Positions 1-5,236 of a stretch of DNA of 6,320 nucleotides are shown in pieces. The stretch's first letter is position 1. Every line of letters starts with the position of its first letter. The stretch spans positions 1 through 6,320 of the forward strand of contig JALOMU010000107.1 in NCBI GenBank assembly GCA_025455285.1, written 5' to 3'. The position numbers were made by a program, and so were the translations under genes. Under the pieces are notes generated by a model that made no database searches, was not told where the DNA came from, and saw only the letters and a list, made by a program, of their open reading frames with translations. Source of the DNA: Flavihumibacter sp. GTDB taxonomy: Bacteria; Bacteroidota; Bacteroidia; Chitinophagales; Chitinophagaceae.

Positions 1-402
1 CCCAAAACCTCGTATTTTGGATTTACACGATATAACGGTCAGGTATATGCGACCGGATTGGAGAACATAACAAAAGAACATTTACTGAACTGGCAAAAGC
101 AGCACAATGGCCAGCCAGGTTTAGAGATGCAGAGTATTCAGGCAGTTGCTGATTTTAACAGCTGGAGGTTATACAGGAGAGATATGTTGGCAACGGGAGC
201 TACTACCAATGGTGATGAAATTTCAGGCTTTTGGGGTTTAACCCGTAACAGACTGATGAAATTTCGCGGTGTAAACCGGAACACCCTCTACCTGCATATC
301 AAGGAATGTGAATTCAGGTACAACCATCGCAACGAAAATATGCAGGCTAAACTGCTTCAACTTATAAATAAGCATCCTTTGCACGAAGTGCATATGCAAT
401 AA
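1..402 (+). CDS. C-terminal part of ISXO2/IS1595-like transposase, 5'-truncated by window edge, probably decayed
   Basis: The frame is open from base 1 (reads PKTSYFGFTRYNGQ) and ends at TAA 400-402, so the TTG at 58 is not a convincing start and the gene begins outside the window. The C-terminal half matches the end of ISXO2-like (IS1595 family) DDE transposases. It has an FW-G-L-T-R block, then MKFRGV, then YLHIKECEFRYNHR, the family's usual closing motif. The middle is poor. Between SWRLYR and FWGL there are only about 14 residues where about 25 are expected, and the expected I-E-x-F-W, which carries the catalytic Glu, reads I-S-G-F-W. These differences are seen directly, with the family pattern recalled from memory. 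I infer an inactivated insertion sequence remnant. A single-residue slip in my alignment could restore the Glu, because an E lies two residues upstream of that position. No terminal inverted repeat was identified. Confidence 0.68.
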   Translation, partial: PKTSYFGFTRYNGQVYATGLENITKEHLLNWQKQHNGQPGLEMQSIQAVADFNSWRLYRRDMLATGATTNGDEISGFWGLTRNRLMKFRGVNRNTLYLHIKECEFRYNHRNENMQAKLLQLINKHPLHEVHMQ

Positions 403-431
403 AAATTTCTTTATTTCTCATGTGTGTGAAC

Positions 432-461
432 GCGGGTAGTTTCTACTACCTGCTTTTTTTT
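432..461 (+). terminator. Rho-independent terminator after the transposase fragment
   Basis: A 9-bp stem (arms 432-440 and 445-453, one G-U pair) closes a TTCT loop and is followed directly by eight T residues (454-461). This is a textbook intrinsic terminator for plus-strand transcription. It lies 29 bases after the transposase stop and insulates the fasciclin gene from upstream reading. The other strand has no T tract after the stem, so it should act in one direction only. Confidence 0.85.
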
Positions 462-492
462 GTTATGACCAGAATCATAATAGATATAAGCC

Positions 493-524
493 GGGTGTAA
501 TAGTTTAGATAATTCAATACACCC
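493..524 (+). promoter_or_regulatory. Inverted repeat around a weak Bacteroidota -7-like element upstream of the fasciclin gene
   Basis: A perfect 7-bp inverted repeat (GGGTGTA at 493-499, TACACCC at 518-524) is separated by 18 bases and ends 13 bases before the fasciclin start codon. Between the arms, TAGTTTAG at 501-508 fits the Bacteroidota -7 consensus TAnnTTTG with one mismatch, but no matching TTTG/TTG was found about 19 bases upstream. It could be an operator over the promoter, a leader hairpin, or chance. The terminator at 432-461 means the fasciclin gene needs a promoter in this 76-base gap. Confidence 0.3.
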
Positions 525-537
525 TAAAAATAACAGT

Positions 538-1083
538 ATGAGAAATTGGATTCCCCTCCTGATTGGCGCATCCCTACTGATGCATTCCTGCGGCGACCAG
601 GCCGCTTCTGACAATGCTGCAGCTGCCGTTGAAACACCGCTAGGCGGACAGTCTGCCGTTAAGGACGATGATTCCCAGAAAGACGTGGTAAAAGTGGCAA
701 TTGGTAGTGCAGATCATTCTACCCTGGTGAAAGCGGTACAGGCTGCCGGATTGGTAGATGTGCTTTCCAACGCTGGTCCCTTTACCGTTTTTGCTCCCAC
801 GAATGCAGCATTTGACAAATTGCCCGCCGGAACATTGGATAAATTGATGCAACCGTCCAGCAAAGCTGACCTGGAAAATATTCTTCAGTACCATGTGTAT
901 GTAGGCGTAATTAAAACCGACCTGATGAACGATGGTCAGGTATTGGGTCAGGCAAATGGTGGTAATATCACGATTTCAGTAAAAGATGGAAAAGTGATGG
1001 TGAACGGTAAATCAACCATTCTGGCTTCAGTACCAGCTAGTAACGGCATCATTCATGTGATTGATGAGGTGTTGTTACCATGA
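538..1083 (+). CDS. Fasciclin (FAS1) domain lipoprotein
   Basis: The 181-residue product is a predicted exported lipoprotein with one FAS1 domain. Residues 1-17 form a short signal sequence (positive N-terminus, then IPLLIGASLL) ending in a relaxed lipobox M-H-S-C with Cys18. A low-complexity Ala/Asp linker runs to about residue 50. The FAS1 fold fills about 50-181. It has the H1 motif FTVFAPTNAAFDKL at 82-95, the internal Tyr-His pair at 118-119, and the H2 motif NGIIHVIDEVLLP at the very end. FAS1 proteins commonly mediate adhesion or protein-protein contacts at the cell surface; the partner here is unknown. The ATG at 538 is chosen because it begins the signal sequence. No Shine-Dalgarno is seen, only an A-rich leader. 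The gene converges on the nos operon and its last 31 bases overlap the globin gene on the other strand. Confidence 0.93.
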   Translation: MRNWIPLLIGASLLMHSCGDQAASDNAAAAVETPLGGQSAVKDDDSQKDVVKVAIGSADHSTLVKAVQAAGLVDVLSNAGPFTVFAPTNAAFDKLPAGTLDKLMQPSSKADLENILQYHVYVGVIKTDLMNDGQVLGQANGGNITISVKDGKVMVNGKSTILASVPASNGIIHVIDEVLLP

Positions 1084-1448
1084 ACAATTTTAAGTTCCAT
1101 AACGAGCGCAATTGATTGCGCTCGTTGTTTTATTAATTCCGTATTCTCTCCCTCAAATAACTCATCTGCTGTGTTTTTAAACAGCTGTAGCCATTCCGAA
1201 AAATCTTCCCTCTTTAACGGAAATTCCTGGTGTAATTGTTTATGCACCGCCATTGGATTTCCATTGTATTGCCCGGTATAAAACAAAATATTTTCCCAGA
1301 AATTATACATAATTGGCAGATGGTGTTCCCAAATTACTTTCCTGTCTGTAGTAAAAAAATGCCCGATCCGATCATTTGTTTTTACCTGTTCATAAAAACG
1401 ATTGATCAACAATTCAATATCCGAACGGTTAGTAATATCTTTTTTCAT
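1053..1448 (-). CDS. Group III truncated haemoglobin
   Basis: The 131-residue product matches group III (P-type) truncated haemoglobins such as Campylobacter Ctb, whose usual length is about 125-135 residues. Visible hallmarks are FYEQV with Tyr19 at position B10, HHLPIMYNFW with His43 at the distal E7 position and Phe-Trp at 50-51, Y-x-G-x-P at 61-65, and His69 as the proximal haem ligand. Trp86 in the WLQLF block sits at G8, and RAQSIA near the end forms helix H. There is no signal peptide, so it is cytoplasmic. It starts 14 bases after the nosY stop and is probably the last gene of the nos operon. Group III globins are linked to nitrosative stress or O2 binding; I infer a role in handling NO or O2 during N2O respiration. 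The last 10 residues (VHGNNTSSIT) look like an extension and overlap the fasciclin gene. Confidence 0.92.
   Translation of the reverse strand: MKKDITNRSDIELLINRFYEQVKTNDRIGHFFTTDRKVIWEHHLPIMYNFWENILFYTGQYNGNPMAVHKQLHQEFPLKREDFSEWLQLFKNTADELFEGENTELIKQRAQSIALVMELKIVHGNNTSSIT
1101..1134 (+). terminator. Rho-independent terminator of the fasciclin gene, inside the globin coding region
   Basis: A perfect 11-bp stem (arms 1101-1111 and 1116-1126) with a TTGA loop is followed by GTTTTATT. It starts 18 bases after the fasciclin stop and fits a plus-strand intrinsic terminator with a modest T tract. The same bases, read on the minus strand, encode the globin residues QRAQSIALV near its C-terminus. 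Minus-strand transcripts have no T run after the stem, so the nos operon should not be stopped here. Confidence 0.75.
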
Positions 1449-1462
1449 CTGGATGCAGTTGT

Positions 1463-2230
1463 TTAAAGGTCCTTGTTTTTAAACCTACGAATCGCAAATA
1501 GGACAGGGATAGTCATCCAGCCAATCATTACCAATATTACCAGTATGGCTCCAAATCCATTTCCAAAGAAGTCCTGGAACAAGGCTCCGGTTAATCCCAT
1601 CATGGCAGAAATGTCGAGCTGTAACAACATTCCGATTCTACCCAGGTCAATGGGGTTCAGCATACTCATACCAATCATGGTTGTTTCCAGAGGATAGTCA
1701 GCCATCTGGAACAAAACGAGCAATACTATTCCATCATATATGAAAGTGAAATAGAACCAAAGCAAAAGTGAAACACCGATACCTTTTGCTTTATCACGGG
1801 TAAGCACAGCCGAAAGAGTAGCCAGCGAGGAAAACACAATGGTCAGTGCTGCACTTGTAAGAAAAAGACTGAGTCCGGATACAGTGGGTTGTAGTATCAA
1901 AAGAGGTAACCCTATTCCCATGATCAGGGCGATCAGTAATGCGGTAATCATGCCAAGGTAAACACCCCAAAGCAAGCGCGATCGACGGATTGGCTGAGCA
2001 ACCAGTAATTCAATGAATTCAGCACTGTTATACAAATAGATGGTACAGAAAATGCTACTCACAAGCGGCACAATCAGTAAACTGATATTCATAAGGCTCA
2101 TGACCGCCTTTGCTGGGTTGTCTTCCATCATGAATAAACTGATGCTCACAACAGCCAGCAAAGCTGTATATGCCAGGATTACACGATTCCGTAAAATATC
2201 GAGCAGGCTGTATTTAATAATCTTTTTCAT
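1463..2230 (-). CDS. nosY: NosY, ABC-2 type permease of the NosDFY complex
   Basis: The 255-residue integral membrane protein has six predicted helices at about residues 17-34, 45-66, 86-112, 118-143, 150-173 and 225-247, as expected for NosY and its usual size. The LLVAQPIRRSRLLWG stretch (76-90) before helix 3 and the NPIDLGRIG block at 192-200 are typical of this permease group. In the known NosDFY complex two NosY subunits anchor NosD on the outside and bind NosF inside. ATP hydrolysis drives conformational change needed to assemble the CuZ site of NosZ. Its ATG overlaps the nosF stop by four bases (ATGA), indicating translational coupling. The call rests on both sequence and position; by sequence alone it would be a general ABC-2 permease. 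Confidence 0.93.
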   Translation of the reverse strand: MKKIIKYSLLDILRNRVILAYTALLAVVSISLFMMEDNPAKAVMSLMNISLLIVPLVSSIFCTIYLYNSAEFIELLVAQPIRRSRLLWGVYLGMITALLIALIMGIGLPLLILQPTVSGLSLFLTSAALTIVFSSLATLSAVLTRDKAKGIGVSLLLWFYFTFIYDGIVLLVLFQMADYPLETTMIGMSMLNPIDLGRIGMLLQLDISAMMGLTGALFQDFFGNGFGAILVILVMIGWMTIPVLFAIRRFKNKDL

Positions 2231-2946
2231 CGTTGGGCCGTTTTCTGTAACATGATTTGTGCCATTACTCTATTCAGTTTGGCTTCGCCGGTTTTTTTCT
2301 GCAATTCAGCAACCGATTCATGAAATCGGAGTTGCCCTTCCTGCAGATAAATAAGCTCCGATACCAGGTCGTCCAGGTCACTTAGTACATGGGAAGTGAT
2401 AAGGGTCAGTTTTCCCTTTGCTTTTTCTTTTAAAATTTTGGCTTTCAGGATTTCGCTTGCAACCGGATCAAGTCCGGCAGTTGGCTCATCCAGAATGAGG
2501 ATATCCGGCTTGAATAAAAAAGCAAGGCAGGCACTCACTTTCTGGCGTGTTCCGCCTGATAGTGTTCTCATGCGTTTGCCATACATACGAGTCAGATCAA
2601 ATGCTTCTATTAATTCTTCATCCAGTTGCTGTCCGGGTTTATACCGAATGTCCCTCACCATGTCAATGACCTGTTCAATGGTCATATTATCGGGGAAACG
2701 GCTGATTTGGGGCATATACCCAATATGTTGCCGGTATTCCCAGGTACGATGTATATTTTCCTGGTTAACGGTTATAAAACCACTATCGGGAATAACCATA
2801 CCCAACAGGCATTTGATAAAGGTGGTTTTGCCCGAACCATTTGGCCCGATCAGAGCGATGGTTTGTCCTTTATTACAACTCAGGCTGATGCTGTCAAGAG
2901 CTACCAGTCGCCCGAACTTTTTCTGTACATTGGTTGCGATAATCAT
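2227..2946 (-). CDS. nosF: NosF, ABC transporter ATPase of the NosDFY complex
   Basis: The 239-residue cytoplasmic ATPase carries all ABC motifs intact: Walker A GPNGSGKT (34-41), Q-loop Gln80, signature LSGGTRQK (129-136), Walker B ILILDEP with Asp153 and Glu154, D-loop GLD (158-160), and the switch His186. Lysine-rich stretches lie at about 167-179 and 215-224. Length is slightly below most NosF proteins (about 300 residues), so the extra C-terminal region is short here. It powers NosY/NosD in the maturation of N2O reductase, and its catalytic residues suggest it is active. The gene is bounded by ATGA overlaps with nosD upstream and nosY downstream. The start ATG at 2946 leads straight into the first ABC strand (MIIATNVQKKFG), so no earlier start is needed. 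Confidence 0.95.
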   Translation of the reverse strand: MIIATNVQKKFGRLVALDSISLSCNKGQTIALIGPNGSGKTTFIKCLLGMVIPDSGFITVNQENIHRTWEYRQHIGYMPQISRFPDNMTIEQVIDMVRDIRYKPGQQLDEELIEAFDLTRMYGKRMRTLSGGTRQKVSACLAFLFKPDILILDEPTAGLDPVASEILKAKILKEKAKGKLTLITSHVLSDLDDLVSELIYLQEGQLRFHESVAELQKKTGEAKLNRVMAQIMLQKTAQR

Positions 2947-4175
2947 AGCGGGAAGGGTTTCATACTGGGTTGATCGTCTTTCAGTTTTTCCGGAGTGATA
3001 CCGGGCATGATTTTTTCCGCTTTTTCCAATAAACCCACCATGGGGCTGCGAAATAACATCATGGCACTGTTGTTACGTTCTACTATCAGGGCAAAAAGGC
3101 TGAGGGGGCGGTAAGGGACATCACCCGAACCATCCCGGTTTAAATCATACCCTTCGTATTTGTCCCAGTAATTTTCATTAAAACTGTTTAATACCAGGCT
3201 TCCGTTAGTGGCAATATCAAAGCTGTTGGCGATGAAGTTATTTTTACGAATAACATTATTATCACAGGATGCCTGGATGCGAATGCCATATCCATTCTGC
3301 AAAAATTGATTGGCGAAAATGGTCAGTCGGCTGGATCCTTCCATGTAGATGGCAGCCGTATTGCGGGAAAATTCATTATATGCCGCATAGCTGTCTGAAA
3401 TATCCTTAAGCAAAATTCCATAAGCTGCGCTACCCCAGTTATCGAGGAAATGATTGCGAATCATTGTTACCTGCCGGCTGTACATAACCGCAACACCTGC
3501 GCCATTTTCACTGAATGTATTATTGGTATAAATATCCTGGTGAGAGAACATAAAATGTAATCCATACCGGATATTCCGATGACTTTTGTTGTTGGTAATA
3601 GTAGACTCGGTTACAAATTCAAAATAGATTCCATCCCGATGCCCGCTGATGAAATTTCCATCAATAACGAGATGGTCACTTTTCCAGGCATGTATGCCAT
3701 TGCCTGCTTCCAGTTCACTGCCACCCGTGCTGGTGATATCATTGTTGGCGATCAGGCTGAAGGAGGCATGCTGGCAATAAATACCAAAAAAATTTTCCCG
3801 TAACCGGTTATTTCGAAGGCCCACATAGGAGGCCTGCTTGATTCGTACGGCTGCCAGTTCATCCATGCTGCTATAACCGGACCGAATGATTTCGAATCCC
3901 TGCACTACCACATGGTCTGCAGTAATAGTTACTACTTCGTATTTCTTCTCACCATCCAATACCGGGTAACCAATTCCCTGCAATACTAGTTGTTTATTAA
4001 TTATTATTCCTCTCTCCCGGTACGTGCCAGGCATAACTTTTATCAGATCACCTTTGGATGCTTTATTGATGGCAGCCTGAATCGACTCTCCGGATTTCAC
4101 CAGGTGTTCAGCTGCCTGTGCCGGCAGTAGTACTACCAACTGTGCACAAATAATTATATAAAGGAGACGAATCAT
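2943..4175 (-). CDS. nosD: NosD, periplasmic beta-helix copper-maturation protein
   Basis: The 410-residue exported protein starts with a Sec signal peptide (hydrophobic 3-18, likely cleavage after AQA near 19-21). Residues about 24-335 form a right-handed parallel beta-helix of NosD/CASH type. It opens with SIQAAINKASKGDLIKVMPG, shared with pectin-lyase-like folds, and then shows many N-x-F/I-x-x-N-x-x-G-I coils such as the repeats near 205-330. The block NYWDKYEGYDLNRDG (335-349) closing the helix is characteristic of NosD. A tail from 360 probably contacts the membrane subunit. NosD receives copper from NosL and works with NosF and NosY in building the CuZ site. His207, His212, Met209, Met231 and Met238 are possible metal contacts (inference). 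Start and stop each overlap the neighbours by four bases. Confidence 0.95.
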   Translation of the reverse strand: MIRLLYIIICAQLVVLLPAQAAEHLVKSGESIQAAINKASKGDLIKVMPGTYRERGIIINKQLVLQGIGYPVLDGEKKYEVVTITADHVVVQGFEIIRSGYSSMDELAAVRIKQASYVGLRNNRLRENFFGIYCQHASFSLIANNDITSTGGSELEAGNGIHAWKSDHLVIDGNFISGHRDGIYFEFVTESTITNNKSHRNIRYGLHFMFSHQDIYTNNTFSENGAGVAVMYSRQVTMIRNHFLDNWGSAAYGILLKDISDSYAAYNEFSRNTAAIYMEGSSRLTIFANQFLQNGYGIRIQASCDNNVIRKNNFIANSFDIATNGSLVLNSFNENYWDKYEGYDLNRDGSGDVPYRPLSLFALIVERNNSAMMLFRSPMVGLLEKAEKIMPGITPEKLKDDQPSMKPFPL

Positions 4176-5188
4176 GGCTGAACTTGTTCTTTCCAGGTTG
4201 TATTTTTTCCGGGTTTGGAGGTACTAAATTGTTGTCTTGCAGCAGTTGAAGAGAAAGCAGCAATTGTGCCACCCATAGGACCCCGAATTTGATCCGACTG
4301 ATAGAGAAAAGCCTTATCCAATTCCAACAAGTTCCCCGGACGTTCATAATCACTCATGTATGCCTGGTAAGTTCTTGTAGTGCCGGGAGAACCTTCACGG
4401 ATATACTCAATTAGACAGGTAATGTCATCGAAATAATATGGCTTGCCTTTATCGGAAAGCAATTCGGTGCCAAATTGTTGATTCATCAATGTCATTTTAC
4501 AATAATTGCATTCCTGCTTGCCATAGGGTATTGGTTGAGGTCCACTGGCACAGCCAGCGAAGAAAAAGCTGCTGGTCAGCAGTAAGAGAAATGCAGGTCC
4601 GATACTGCGTTTTTTTCGGAGGGCTTTAAATTCCAACCATCCTCCGATCAGCAGTAATACGCCCACCACTACAAAGATCCATCCCCCGATATCGGGCATT
4701 GAATAGGCCCCGAAATTGAGTAACTGTTTGTAGCCGAGCAAGGGGGGCTGATAGGATTGTCCGGGTACCTTAATAGCGGCAGCCGGATCCAGGTTGTGTC
4801 CGTAATTATAAAGCCAGTGATAAAAATCAAGCATTGCTACAATGCCAAATAACAAGAGAAATCCAAACCATGTGAAATAAAACCATTTACGATTAATGAT
4901 TGCTGTTAGTAATCCAAATGCGGCAAGGGTGAGGATAATATAGGGTAGTACCTGGAATTCAACAAAGTCTTTTTCTTCAATATGTTTCATCCCGATATAG
5001 TGATTGAGTCCATTGATCACATCTATATCGCCTCCAATTTTACCTGCATGGATCTGCAGAAAAAGACCTTCAGGGTATTGTGGTGCAACCAGGTCAATTC
5101 TCCAGATCGGAAGAAAAAATACCAGTGCCAACGCAATTGCAGATACCAGGCTGATGATTCGGGAAATTGGAGATAACCTTGTGTTCAT
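4172..5188 (-). CDS. nosL: Four-helix membrane domain fused to NosL copper chaperone
   Basis: The 338-residue product has two parts. Residues 1-190 form a membrane domain with helices at about 8-28, 80-98, 102-122 and 168-186. Its two periplasmic loops hold NHYIGMKHIEE (62-72) and a His/Tyr-rich segment (123-131); I cannot name this domain. After the cytoplasmic KALRKKR (188-194), a fifth hydrophobic stretch (197-212) ends in a lipobox-like F-A-G-C with Cys213. The NosL domain follows: C227-x2-C230 with Met232, then FDD (253-255) and Cys258. NosL is a periplasmic Cu(I) chaperone that feeds NosDFY, and free NosL is usually a lipoprotein of about 150-190 residues. Charges fit the NosL part lying outside the membrane. 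A possible internal start before helix five could yield a separate NosL. The ATG at 5188 is 48 bases after the nosZ stop and has no Shine-Dalgarno; the stop overlaps nosD. Confidence 0.9.
   Translation of the reverse strand: MNTRLSPISRIISLVSAIALALVFFLPIWRIDLVAPQYPEGLFLQIHAGKIGGDIDVINGLNHYIGMKHIEEKDFVEFQVLPYIILTLAAFGLLTAIINRKWFYFTWFGFLLLFGIVAMLDFYHWLYNYGHNLDPAAAIKVPGQSYQPPLLGYKQLLNFGAYSMPDIGGWIFVVVGVLLLIGGWLEFKALRKKRSIGPAFLLLLTSSFFFAGCASGPQPIPYGKQECNYCKMTLMNQQFGTELLSDKGKPYYFDDITCLIEYIREGSPGTTRTYQAYMSDYERPGNLLELDKAFLYQSDQIRGPMGGTIAAFSSTAARQQFSTSKPGKNTTWKEQVQP
4634..4645 (-). promoter_or_regulatory. Possible internal ribosome binding site and TTG start for a free NosL lipoprotein
   Basis: On the minus strand GGAGG (4645-4641) precedes an in-frame TTG (4636-4634) by four bases. 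Translation from this TTG would give a 154-residue protein beginning LEFKALRKKR. That is a normal lipoprotein signal sequence ending at the Cys213 lipobox, and the size is normal for NosL. Against it, spacing is short, TTG is a weak start, and Bacteroidota depend little on Shine-Dalgarno pairing. The bases also encode I-G-G-W-L of helix four, so the match may be chance. Confidence 0.25.
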
Positions 5189-5203
5189 GATCGGTGTTTT
5201 AAA

Positions 5204-5230
5204 GAGAAGGCAGGCCGTACCTGCCTTCTC
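5204..5230 (-). terminator. Perfect stem-loop between nosZ and the fused nosL; weak terminator or mRNA-stabilising hairpin
   Basis: Arms GAGAAGGCAGG (5204-5214) and its exact complement (5220-5230) form an 11-bp stem with a 5-base loop in the 48-base nosZ-nosL gap. In the direction of transcription only TTT follows before AAAA, so termination would be partial at best. Its place after the catalytic gene suggests it lowers expression of the accessory genes relative to nosZ or protects the nosZ mRNA 3' end. That role is inferred; the stem itself is seen directly. Confidence 0.5.
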
Positions 5231-5236
5231 AATTTA

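Noticed and set aside
58..402. TTG at 58 as the true start of the left-edge gene.
   Set aside because: The frame is open to base 1 and the upstream codons fit the transposase fold, so this is a partial gene.
411..614. A 67-codon minus-strand frame over the gap upstream of the fasciclin gene.
   Set aside because: It runs through the terminator at 432-461 and into the fasciclin signal sequence, and it has no recognisable protein features.
1378..1420. TTGATCAA-like palindrome near 1402-1409, considered as an FNR/Crp-type site.
   Set aside because: It lacks the TTGA-N6-TCAA spacing and lies inside the globin coding region, so it is unlikely to be an operator.
2396..2998. A 200-codon open frame on the plus strand opposite nosF.
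   Set aside because: It lies antisense to an ABC ATPase with every motif intact, and its translation shows no recognisable domain. It is a shadow frame.
4108..4353. An 81-codon minus-strand frame bridging nosL and nosD in another frame.
   Set aside because: It overlaps two well-supported genes and has no family features.
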